Shown here piece by piece: positions 15,511 to 23,761 of a stretch of DNA of 64,000 bases. The notes under the pieces were generated by a model. It was not told the DNA's origin. It saw nothing but the letters and a program-made list of their open reading frames with translations, and made no database searches. The stretch's first letter is position 1. Every line of letters starts with the position of its first letter. The translations under genes were made by a program, and so were the position numbers. Source of the DNA: Levilactobacillus acidifarinae DSM 19394 = JCM 15949 (GTDB taxonomy: Bacteria; Bacillota; Bacilli; Lactobacillales; Lactobacillaceae); the NCBI RefSeq assembly GCF_001434835.1, contig NZ_AZDV01000026.1:338073-402072 (forward strand), read 5' to 3'.

Positions 15511-16902
15511 ATGGCCCCAATTCTAACTCGCAAAAAACGTCATTACTTACTGGTCCTCGCCGCTGCATGGGGGTGTTTCAGCTGGTTGACGCCCGCTAAT
15601 GCAAGCGCTACCACTAATGAACAATCCCCGACCACTACGTCCCAACTGACGGTCACCGGTCAGCCGATCAAGACGCCGGCCACCCCGTATTATGCGGTCA
15701 ACGGCGGGACGCTGTACGGGCTAACCCCTCAGGGCGACCGGGTCGGCTTAACGGCCACCCAAGATTTAAAGACCGTTCCGGCCACGACCTGGACGGCCAC
15801 CGCCCAGCTAGCGGGGGCCACCCCCACCGGGCAGCCCGTCCGTTACCTTTACGTGCAAGCCGCCCGCACCGGGCTGACCGGTTGGGTGGATGTCACGCGC
15901 CTCGTCCCCGGACGGAATGCGCAGGTTTCCGCGGTACGCCAGGTGCCGGCCAAAAACTACGTTGCGGTCAAGGCCTTCAAAGCGGCGTCAGTGCCGACCC
16001 AAAGGGTGTATCAACTGACCGGTCCGGCCGCAGCCATGCGTTGGACGCACGGTCAGAAGCTGAGTCGAGCCAAGACCTACCGGGTCACCCAACGCCGGAC
16101 CTATTACCAAGCCGGGCAGGCCTATACCTACCTGCACGTCACTAGCGGGAAGACCACCGGCTGGGTCTGGCAGTCGGATTTGAAACGCGGGACCGCCTAC
16201 AACGTGGCTCACCACCAAGCCGCCATTAAGGTTAAGCTGCAGAAGTACCTTAATTTGGTGACTAAGGATCGGACCGCCGCGGTCGCCTTTTATAACCTCA
16301 CTCCCGTCAAGGACAGCCGAGCGGCTAAGGCACCGCACGCGGCCGTTTACCGGCAGGGCAAGTTGGCCGTTAACGCCCGGGGCAGTCACGTCACCACGTC
16401 CGCCAGTACTTATAAGCTTTACATCGCCGCGTACTTACTGCATTTAAAACAACAGTACCGCTTCTCTTGGACCCCGGCGAACCGAGCGGGGATGACCCGC
16501 ATGATTGTCAAGTCGGCCAACGATTACCCGGTCAGCGTCCTGCAACGCCACGGCCGCACGTCCATTAATCACTGGTTGGCCTCGCAGGGCTACTACGGGT
16601 CCCCGTTCAGTGCGGTTCGGGCTTCGCGGACCACGGCGAACAGCCTGGTTAAGGTCTTAAAGGATCTTCAACTGGGGCAAAAGGCCTTCACGAATCGTCA
16701 GGATCGCGCCTTTATCTTAAGCCTGATGAAACGCCAAGTTTATCGTCGGGGCATCCCCACGGGCGTGGCTCGAGCGAACAGGGGGACCATTGTTCAAGAT
16801 AAGGTCGGCTTTTTAAACGACAACAACGGGGATGCGGGAATCGTCACCTTGCCGAACGGTCAACGATACATCCTCGCGGTTCTGACCTGGGGTCGCGGGT
16901 AA
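15511..16902 (+). CDS. Secreted SH3-like plus beta-lactamase-like serine hydrolase, C-terminus cut by TAA
   Basis: The product (463 aa) has a signal peptide (KKRHYLLVLAAAWGCFSWLTPANASA), two to three GW/SH3-like wall-binding segments (residues ~50-230, e.g. YLYVQAARTGLTGWVDVTRL and YLHVTSGKTTGWVWQSDL), and a C-terminal penicillin-recognising fold: S-T-Y-K as SxxK (in SASTYKLYIA), S-A-N as SxN (KSANDYP) and D-K-V-G at the KTG position. It probably acts on the cell wall outside the cell. The AAAGGAG site favours the ATG at 15511 over 15505. The TAA at 16900-16902 is followed in frame by 21 codons (HGFSGYPRIARIAEHV...) to TAA at 16966-16968; these look like the usual last helix, so the gene seems cut by a nonsense change. 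Confidence 0.8.
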   Translation: MAPILTRKKRHYLLVLAAAWGCFSWLTPANASATTNEQSPTTTSQLTVTGQPIKTPATPYYAVNGGTLYGLTPQGDRVGLTATQDLKTVPATTWTATAQLAGATPTGQPVRYLYVQAARTGLTGWVDVTRLVPGRNAQVSAVRQVPAKNYVAVKAFKAASVPTQRVYQLTGPAAAMRWTHGQKLSRAKTYRVTQRRTYYQAGQAYTYLHVTSGKTTGWVWQSDLKRGTAYNVAHHQAAIKVKLQKYLNLVTKDRTAAVAFYNLTPVKDSRAAKAPHAAVYRQGKLAVNARGSHVTTSASTYKLYIAAYLLHLKQQYRFSWTPANRAGMTRMIVKSANDYPVSVLQRHGRTSINHWLASQGYYGSPFSAVRASRTTANSLVKVLKDLQLGQKAFTNRQDRAFILSLMKRQVYRRGIPTGVARANRGTIVQDKVGFLNDNNGDAGIVTLPNGQRYILAVLTWGRG

Positions 16903-17044
16903 CACGGGTTTAGCGGGTATCCACGAATTGCCCGAATTGCGGAGCACGTGCAAAAGATTGTTTACTAATCAAACAGGATTAAAACTCAACTAACGTATAA
17001 AACGATAATAATCCTACGTCTAAAATGATATAAATAATGTCCAG

Positions 17045-17074
17045 ATGTCGATAGAATTATCTATCGGCATTTTT
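17045..17074 (+). terminator. Terminator at the left edge of the AT-rich island
   Basis: An 11-bp stem (17045-17055 with 17060-17070, one GU pair) with an ATTA loop, followed by TTTTAA. It probably ends the beta-lactamase-like transcript. Confidence 0.75.
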
Positions 17075-17105
17075 AATTGTGGGTAGATTATGTAAATTTT
17101 TGGAA

Positions 17106-17163
17106 ACCGTTATGTACAAGTTATGTAAACGGTCTTGTTTGACCAAATTATTTTTGTTAGATT
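17106..17163 (+). promoter_or_regulatory. Inverted repeat plus promoter of the helicase operon
   Basis: ACCGTT (17106-17111) and AACGGT (17128-17133) enclose two direct copies of TTATGTA (17110-17116, 17121-17127). Just downstream TTGTTT (17135-17140) and TAGATT (17158-17163) are 17 bases apart. The repeat abuts the -35 box and could be an operator. No regulator gene is adjacent. Confidence 0.5.
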
Positions 17164-17191
17164 GAGCCTGATATAGGGAAGTGATGATTTT

Positions 17192-20100
17192 ATGGTTGGT
17201 ATAGATTTTTCAAAGTTAATAGTACATATGAAAAAAACATCTGTCTCAGAAGCTCCAGGATGTCTTATGACCTTAGCGGCCCCTATGGGAAGTGGCAAGA
17301 CTTATGGCATTATTCATTACATAAGCCAACAAGTCGTAGACAATCCTGACTTTCGCACTTTCTTTGTAACCAATGATAAGAAGGGATTACACTCTAAGAA
17401 ATTTTTGGATGCAGTTCAAGAAGCCTATCAAGATAAAAACGGACATTCAGCATCGAGTCATTATCTTCATCAGCGAGTGGCAGTATTAAAGGCTTTGCCA
17501 GATACGGTTACAGATTTGCTGGAGGCAACGCTACCTTCGGAATTAGAAACTCATCATATCAAGTACCTTATTAGTGTTCTAAAAGACTATCAAAAACGTT
17601 ATCAAGATCAACCTAATGAACTTGATAATGATAATGGTAATGATTGGAAAAACTTAAAACAGGCTTACGAGGATGTTAAACAAGCAATAATTGACCAAGT
17701 CGCTTTTAATTTACATTTAGATTTACCATTATCCCAAATTAATCGCCATAAAATTCAACACTACGCTATCTCCCAGAAGACACCACTAGCTTACTTTCTA
17801 GAAAAACATTTCCCGACACTTAATTTAAAGACACATCAACTAATTATCTTAACCTCTGCCAAGTTAATTAGTACTTATTTAGATTTCTTCACACGAAGGT
17901 CGTTACCAGTTAGTCAATCGCAGTGCTTAGGAAATGCTTTAGTTGTTATCGATGAAATTGATAACTTGAAAACCGCGGCCTTGGATAAAATTATTGATGA
18001 TGCGCAACAGTTTCCAGTTGACTTTTTGCCTTTCTTTAAAGAAATCTTTGTTGGTGTTAATAATCCGCAAAAAAAGCGATCGGCTAATATTTTAAAAATT
18101 TTACGTCGTAATCATAAATTAAGTTTTTTGAAGCACCAAGTTAATTTTCTAGCCCAGGTATACGAACTAGAAGAGGATTATAAGACGGTTGGGTTCCATG
18201 TGACTAACAATTTTATTTTTACCCTAAGTAACCTTACGGGGACCAGCAATGGTCCTTGGTGGAGTTACCAAGATAAAAGTGCTCAACAGGTTAAACTTTA
18301 TACTGCTAAAGCACCTAAAGGTGACCATTTACATTTTTATCGAATGTTACGACAAATGGGACACTTTCAATTGATGCTAACCCAGCTAATTAACGATTGG
18401 GCTAATCAGTATCAAAAAGAGATCAATCAAGAACGCCAAGACCTAGACAATCAGTTGAGTTTAGATGATGCGATTTTAACCATTTGTGATTGTCTAGGTT
18501 TTTCTGCTGAATCTAAACATCTCGTTTTAAGCCTACACCAACGACTGGGATATCTTCACGGGAGACCATTAGCTCAGGCTCAGGATGATAAATATGGACG
18601 GTACTTGCAAAGAACGGGGCTTCAGTTATTTTCAATGACTGATAGTGACGCTCACCTAAATCGAACAGCATTAGGCGCTGTATTTATACAAGAGACTCCC
18701 GAAAAGTTTTTATTAAAACTAGCACAACGTGGAATGGTTTTAGGAATGTCTGCTACGGTAGACTTAGAGACCGTTCTTGGTAATTTTGATTTTGGCTTCT
18801 TAAGAGAACAGTTAGGCGTTCATTTCATAGATGGCACCAAGGATCTATCTTTGGAGACTCGGCGCCAATTTGATGTCACTCAGCGCTGTCGCCAGCAAAA
18901 AACTACCGTTAAAATTTTACCTGTCGTTTCAGAATTCGGTGATTTTGAGGACGGGGGATGTATGCGGCGGTTAATTCACAAACGAGTACCTAATGCAAAT
19001 CAGCTCTTTCAAAAAGACGATACTGTACAGCAGCTTGAAGATATTGTTCAACAACTAATGTGTGACGTTCAGCGAGGAAATTCTGGTGACTATTATCAGA
19101 ATCGCTATTTAAACCTCTTCGATAGTTTTATTTGTTTTTTGATTCAGCCTAAAATGCCAACCTTTTTAGGTTTGCAAAGTGTTTTACCCAAGGCACAAGA
19201 TACGCCTCATGAAGAACAAATGTCTGAAACGACCATTCAACAAGTCTTTGAACTGTTGACAAGTATTCTCTGTTCCCAGGAAAAAGAAACGCCTCAGCTA
19301 CGAATTATTAAAAAGTCTAAGTTACCAAATAAAAAGACGGTTGAAACCCAAATCAGTGAAGCTTTACGGCTTCCCGAAAAAATGAAAACCCGGGTTTACT
19401 TACTTAGTGCCTATCAAACCTTAGGGGTCGGACAAAATTTGGTCCATACCATAGGTAATCTAGAAGTCAATTGGGCCATTAACATTGCACCACAAAATGC
19501 TGATTTGAAGGATCCCCGGCAACAAAGGATTGATATTTCTGGAATTTATTATGGGCCAATCACTCATATTTTTGCTGACACAAACCAAGTTCCTTTGCAC
19601 CAACTCACCAAAAGTTGGATTTTAAAGTACTATCAGATTTATAGTCTTGTTGATAATCATGAAATTTCTTTACTGGATGTCCAAAAATATATCCGCAATC
19701 AAAATAAGCACCGCCATGCGTCGCAATTTCGCCAAACAATTAGTTACGTTGGTGCTCAAACACGAATTATTTTACAAGCAGCTGGGCGCCTTGACCGAAC
19801 CTTTAACAAGGTACCAGTAACGTTGGTCGTTATTAGTGCAGAGATTCTGAATTATTTTAATGTTTTTCCACTAAGCGATGATCAACTCGGTCCAATTGCA
19901 CAAGCATTACGAGATTATCAACGAGAAAAGAAACTGCCGACGTTAACTAAAAAACAGATGATTATTAACCATTGGAATAAACAAACTAAGTTGACACAAG
20001 CCCGTGTAAATTGGTTAAAAAAACATTTACAAGAATCAATTCCTGCTGAACAATTTAAAAATTATCGTAAACATCTTTTATGCCATCCAACAGAAAGCTT

Positions 20101-20764
20101 TGAAGATTATCACTCTTTCGAAAAGATGCCTGAATTTACCTATCTTGAAGGTTTATCTCGTGAGTACCGGGTCGAAAGGAAGGGAGAAAGCTTTACTTTT
20201 CTACCAGAAAATCAAGGTCATGAAGTTGTCTCTGCCCAAAGTACTGGATTAACCGCTATGATGCAGAATCCTACCCTGGCAGCCTATTTTGATAAGCATC
20301 ATTATCCCCGAAAATGGGCAGAGCTACCGTATAGCATGAATCCTGTTCAAGTAGATAGTTATAAAGGCTATTTAGGTGAGGTTTGTGGAAAAGTTTTAAT
20401 GGAGCGTTACTGGCACGTTGTTTTAAAGCCGTTGCCACAAGTGTTTAATGAATTTTTTGATTTTGAAACCACTAATAAAGTACTTATTGACTTTAAGAAT
20501 TGGCGTCAACCCCATCGCCGAGATGTTCAGCAGGAACGACGTCATGTTCAAGATAAACTAAAAGAGATCCGCGATGCCGATCCAAATTGCAATTGGCGAG
20601 TTTTGATTGTTAATATTTTACAACCGGTTGATGGACAAAACTACCGAATACAACCCACTAATGATGGCCGTATTTTAGAAGTTCCATATTTGTTGAATCA
20701 GCAGGGGCAATCTATCCTTACTCCCAGTGATCGAAAAAAGGTGGCAGATTTTTTAAATGAATGA
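17192..20764 (+). CDS. SF2 helicase with C-terminal PD-(D/E)xK-like nuclease domain
   Basis: The 1190-residue protein has Walker A APMGSGKT (30-37), motif II VVIDEID (D254-D257), motif III SAT (520-522), a GVGQNLVH segment and motif VI QAAGRLDR (862-869), so it is a superfamily 2 helicase; motif VI and the DEID box recall the DinG/XPD branch. Near the C-terminus E1063 (YLGEVCGK), D1090 (FFDFE) and D1100-x-K1102 (VLIDFKNW) form the layout of a PD-(D/E)xK nuclease. It overlaps the next gene by eight bases. The ORF is AT-rich against GC-rich flanks, suggesting transfer. A DNA-targeting defence role is inferred. Family assignment needs a profile search. Confidence 0.75.
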   Translation: MVGIDFSKLIVHMKKTSVSEAPGCLMTLAAPMGSGKTYGIIHYISQQVVDNPDFRTFFVTNDKKGLHSKKFLDAVQEAYQDKNGHSASSHYLHQRVAVLKALPDTVTDLLEATLPSELETHHIKYLISVLKDYQKRYQDQPNELDNDNGNDWKNLKQAYEDVKQAIIDQVAFNLHLDLPLSQINRHKIQHYAISQKTPLAYFLEKHFPTLNLKTHQLIILTSAKLISTYLDFFTRRSLPVSQSQCLGNALVVIDEIDNLKTAALDKIIDDAQQFPVDFLPFFKEIFVGVNNPQKKRSANILKILRRNHKLSFLKHQVNFLAQVYELEEDYKTVGFHVTNNFIFTLSNLTGTSNGPWWSYQDKSAQQVKLYTAKAPKGDHLHFYRMLRQMGHFQLMLTQLINDWANQYQKEINQERQDLDNQLSLDDAILTICDCLGFSAESKHLVLSLHQRLGYLHGRPLAQAQDDKYGRYLQRTGLQLFSMTDSDAHLNRTALGAVFIQETPEKFLLKLAQRGMVLGMSATVDLETVLGNFDFGFLREQLGVHFIDGTKDLSLETRRQFDVTQRCRQQKTTVKILPVVSEFGDFEDGGCMRRLIHKRVPNANQLFQKDDTVQQLEDIVQQLMCDVQRGNSGDYYQNRYLNLFDSFICFLIQPKMPTFLGLQSVLPKAQDTPHEEQMSETTIQQVFELLTSILCSQEKETPQLRIIKKSKLPNKKTVETQISEALRLPEKMKTRVYLLSAYQTLGVGQNLVHTIGNLEVNWAINIAPQNADLKDPRQQRIDISGIYYGPITHIFADTNQVPLHQLTKSWILKYYQIYSLVDNHEISLLDVQKYIRNQNKHRHASQFRQTISYVGAQTRIILQAAGRLDRTFNKVPVTLVVISAEILNYFNVFPLSDDQLGPIAQALRDYQREKKLPTLTKKQMIINHWNKQTKLTQARVNWLKKHLQESIPAEQFKNYRKHLLCHPTESFEDYHSFEKMPEFTYLEGLSREYRVERKGESFTFLPENQGHEVVSAQSTGLTAMMQNPTLAAYFDKHHYPRKWAELPYSMNPVQVDSYKGYLGEVCGKVLMERYWHVVLKPLPQVFNEFFDFETTNKVLIDFKNWRQPHRRDVQQERRHVQDKLKEIRDADPNCNWRVLIVNILQPVDGQNYRIQPTNDGRILEVPYLLNQQGQSILTPSDRKKVADFLNE

Positions 20765-22832
20765 TTGCAAAGAGGTAACTTTTACCAACTATATTCCCTT
20801 TCAGCTTGATGAGGTTGGATTTGATCAGCGATATCATCTATTACTAGTGGAAACTTCGAATCCTAAAAAACTAAATAGTTGGTTTAATGCTTGTCCAATT
20901 TTAGCGATGCACCGACTAGCCCGAAATTACAATTCAAAAACTCAAAGAGCAGAAGGTCCATACCGCTACTTAGCGATGATCCGTCGACAAACCGTCTTAC
21001 CTCCAAAAAACGGTAATATTAGGGTGACTTTAGTTAGCTTACACCAGGCCTTGCATCAGGGAATTACGCCGAGCAACATTGTCCTTATGATGTTGAAACA
21101 GATTATTCAGTGTCGAGTTAAAGGTCAGGTACTCTGCAACCAAAACGCAGTTAGTGAGTTGTATATAACCTTGATGCATAGTTATAAACCCCAAAAACAT
21201 TCTTTGGTGGCGATTGAAGTCCTTTTAGAAAATCAGGTTTTACGTTTAGTTAGTCGGACCCTTACGGAAACTACTAAGAGAGGATATGTTCTAAGTGATG
21301 GTTGTTTAAAATGGGCCGATGGTGGGGATGGTCCCTTTTTTAAGAAGGGCAGTCGAAACGACTCTAAAAATCTCACAATGTTTTTATCTCTACAGAGTCT
21401 TCAGAAATTCAATAATAGTAAAGCCGGAATTGCTTATCGACTAGTCTCACAGTTACAAGCAAAATATCTTGATTGTTTCAAAATCGCTCCCCATTTTTAT
21501 ACGTGTTCTCCACAATACTATACAGGACGTGTTAAAAACTTTTCTGAACAACAAGCATTAAAACTATTAGCGCATCACACTTTAAACTTAATCACGTCCT
21601 CTACGAATCAATACGTTGATAGCTTAACTTGTTATTTAAAACAAGTTTTAATGCAAAGTACCCGGCTACAAAAAAATAACACTCTTGTGACTACCAGCAC
21701 TCAGCCTCAACCTGGACTGAACATCCAAGTAGTTCTTGACCAAGACGATCCTTCTTATTTATTGGGAACTGCAACGACGATTATTCAGCATGTAACCGTG
21801 ACGAACTTTGGCCAGGGTGATGTTGATTATCACTTTCAATGGCAAGTTAAAGCGGATCAAGATGTTTGGGATAATGCCCAATTTCGTACAACAATTTACC
21901 AGTTGTTGATTAAAAATGATGTTTACAATTATCAACTTAGTTTACCTGCTTCAAATGAAATTCAATTTTCCACAAGATATCGTTATTTAGATTTTCATAA
22001 GGACAAAATGGGTGTTCACGTTACGCGATTAACAATTGATTTAACAGGCCACTTACATTTTGAACAGCTTAATTTAAAAAATACTGCTACCCCAAAAGGC
22101 TCTACGGAATTTGAACGTGTTGCCCGTGCAATTTGGCAATGTTCTACAGAAAAACCGAGTCTATTACTAGGGGGACTGCAAATCGGTCAACAGGCCTTTG
22201 CTATCTATAGAAGTAATTTAAAAACTATCCCTAATTTATCCAAAATTAAAGAGGCGTTGGTTTCTGCTAGGCAAAGTAACTATGTTAAGCTTGCAGACTT
22301 AAAAATCGCTGCACAATTAGTTGTACCAAATAATAAAAAAGATAATTGTCGAAGGGATCAATTACTTACAGATTTACAAAAAATTTCTAAAGGGAATCTA
22401 ACAATCGCTGAGGTTCGACAGAGTTTTTCACAAAATTGGCAATCGAATGTAATGAAAAATTTTGCTAAGCTTTACCATGATCGATCTAATCAGTGGCTTT
22501 ATCTCCCTGTTCGAAAATTTAAACCTTACTGGATAGGGACATATGGCATCGGCTTAATTGGACTCAATGGGAACACCTATTATTACGTTGGTCAGCAACA
22601 ACCTCTTGATTTAAAGATGACCCGGGCTGTCCAACTGAAGAAAATAGTTGCTGTAGATACTAATCGATCAGTTTTAGATAATCAGTTGGCTTTTAATGTT
22701 TTGGAAAATTTATTGCAAGTAGGATTCATTCGATACCAACAATACACAATTCTGCCATTTCCGTTTAAATATATTCGAGAGTATCTTGATATGGTAAATC
22801 ATCAAAATAACCTAAATAATCAGCATCGTTGA
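20757..22832 (+). CDS. Unrecognised 691-aa protein, partner of the helicase-nuclease
   Basis: The start ATG lies inside the end of the helicase gene (eight-base overlap), with AAAGGTGG about 12 bases before it. I recognise no family. The sequence looks like a folded soluble protein: strand-rich N-terminus (RYHLLLVETSNP), a central strand-helix region (LNIQVVLDQDDPSYLL... IIQHVTVTNF), and a C-terminal part with IGTYGIGLIGLNGNTYYYVG and a closing helix (FPFKYIREYLDMV). No Walker or transmembrane motif is present. The context, a helicase with a nuclease domain plus a large partner, recalls the pPIWI_RE modules (DinG-type helicase, REase-fold protein, PIWI-like protein), but this is only a hypothesis. 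Confidence 0.7.
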   Translation: MNDCKEVTFTNYIPFQLDEVGFDQRYHLLLVETSNPKKLNSWFNACPILAMHRLARNYNSKTQRAEGPYRYLAMIRRQTVLPPKNGNIRVTLVSLHQALHQGITPSNIVLMMLKQIIQCRVKGQVLCNQNAVSELYITLMHSYKPQKHSLVAIEVLLENQVLRLVSRTLTETTKRGYVLSDGCLKWADGGDGPFFKKGSRNDSKNLTMFLSLQSLQKFNNSKAGIAYRLVSQLQAKYLDCFKIAPHFYTCSPQYYTGRVKNFSEQQALKLLAHHTLNLITSSTNQYVDSLTCYLKQVLMQSTRLQKNNTLVTTSTQPQPGLNIQVVLDQDDPSYLLGTATTIIQHVTVTNFGQGDVDYHFQWQVKADQDVWDNAQFRTTIYQLLIKNDVYNYQLSLPASNEIQFSTRYRYLDFHKDKMGVHVTRLTIDLTGHLHFEQLNLKNTATPKGSTEFERVARAIWQCSTEKPSLLLGGLQIGQQAFAIYRSNLKTIPNLSKIKEALVSARQSNYVKLADLKIAAQLVVPNNKKDNCRRDQLLTDLQKISKGNLTIAEVRQSFSQNWQSNVMKNFAKLYHDRSNQWLYLPVRKFKPYWIGTYGIGLIGLNGNTYYYVGQQQPLDLKMTRAVQLKKIVAVDTNRSVLDNQLAFNVLENLLQVGFIRYQQYTILPFPFKYIREYLDMVNHQNNLNNQHR

Positions 22833-22907
22833 ACTTGTCAGTATAGTTGAAGTACACCGCAAATAGTTAACTAAAAACGTCCCTAAGATCTACCCAATTA
22901 AAATAAT

Positions 22908-22949
22908 CCCCCTGAGTTTGGAAACTTAATTCCTACTCAGGGGGTTAAC
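22908..22949. terminator. Terminator at the right end of the helicase operon
   Basis: CCCCCTGAGT (22908-22917) pairs perfectly with ACTCAGGGGG (22935-22944), followed by TTAACTTT. It may serve the convergent yoeB gene as well. Confidence 0.85.
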
Positions 22950-22992
22950 TTTATAAACAGTTATTTGCAATTTTGACGTGTGTAAGGGGCTA

Positions 22993-23259
22993 TCAATAAT
23001 GATCACAGGCGGAATACAAATACAACGTGTCACCTTCGACTCGATAAATCAACCGATGCTCGCTGGTAATCCGTCGGGACCATTTGCCGGCTAACTCATG
23101 CTTTAGGGGTTCTGGTTTTCCTTGTCCAGAAAAGGGATGCCGAGTAATGTCTTTGATCAAATCATTGATCTTGCGGATCCTTTTCTTATCGCCTTGGTTT
23201 TGCCAGTACCTGTAATCTTGCCAAGCATCATCTGACCAATAAATTCCCATATCAGTCAT
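22993..23259 (-). CDS. yoeB: YoeB/Txe-family mRNA interferase toxin
   Basis: The 88-residue toxin cleaves mRNA in the ribosomal A site. It matches the YoeB pattern closely: YWSDDAWQDYRYWQ near the N-terminus, INDLIKDITRHPF, GKPEPLK with the catalytic Glu, WSRRITSEHRLIYR with the catalytic Arg and the C-terminal His-Tyr (CDHY). All catalytic residues are present, so it looks functional. The ATG at 23259 overlaps by eight bases the ancestral stop of yefM (TGA at 23252-23254), the normal coupled arrangement. A second ATG three codons on is an alternative start. Confidence 0.92.
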   Translation of the reverse strand: MTDMGIYWSDDAWQDYRYWQNQGDKKRIRKINDLIKDITRHPFSGQGKPEPLKHELAGKWSRRITSEHRLIYRVEGDTLYLYSACDHY

Positions 23260-23305
23260 CTTCGGGATTTATTAGAGTATGGTGCGTTCCTTGGCCCTTG
23301 GCAAA

Positions 23306-23518
23306 TTAAGCGTCTCCACGTCTAATTTTGGCCATTAGTGGTTGATTTGACAGAATTCGCATCGTTTCGTTCATGGCATCATAGTCATCTTTGGATAGAA
23401 CCACGATGTCATCTTCACCCTTTTTAGTGGTGACAATCAGGGGTTCGGAGTCTTCATTAACCGTTTTCATAAAGGATTTAAGATTTTGCCGAAAATTCGT
23501 GTAGTTAACAGCGTCCAT
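23306..23518 (-). CDS. yefM: YefM antitoxin, shortened by an in-frame TAA
   Basis: The 70-residue Phd/YefM-fold antitoxin (MDAVNYTNFRQNLKSFMKTV... VVLSKDDYDAMNETMRIL) starts at the ATG at 23518 behind GGAGTG; the longer open frame upstream is not used. It stops at TAA (23308-23306) after MAKIRRGDA. The same frame continues for 17 sensible codons (FAKGQGTHHTLINPEDD) to TGA at 23254-23252, exactly overlapping the yoeB start. So the full gene would be 88 residues and the TAA is probably a CAA-to-TAA change. The lost tail belongs to the toxin-binding part of YefM. Confidence 0.85.
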   Translation of the reverse strand: MDAVNYTNFRQNLKSFMKTVNEDSEPLIVTTKKGEDDIVVLSKDDYDAMNETMRILSNQPLMAKIRRGDA

Positions 23519-23534
23519 TAAAATCACTCCATTA

Positions 23535-23552
23535 TGTACGGCATATTGTACA
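23535..23552. promoter_or_regulatory. YefM-YoeB operator
   Basis: TGTACG (23535-23540) and TGTACA (23547-23552), 12 bases apart, just upstream of yefM. TGTACA hexamers are the known core of yefM-yoeB operators. Confidence 0.7.
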
Positions 23553-23761
23553 TGTGGAGGAGAAAAAAGACAATCCTTTAGCTCAATAGCGGCAAAAATA
23601 GCCCCCAGTTGAGCAAGACGGTGATAGGCATAGCAAAAAGAAACCATGGTCTGAGTTCTATAAAACAAAGTTACCACCTCTGAATTCGCACAGCTGAATT
23701 TCTCAAATTAACTTCTAATCGTCTAACCAACCAGCATAAGCGAGATTTAATCTGACAAGAA

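Noticed and set aside
16969-23760. Flanking direct repeats of an integrated element
   Set aside because: No convincing matching repeats could be found by eye at the two edges, and no integrase is present in the island.
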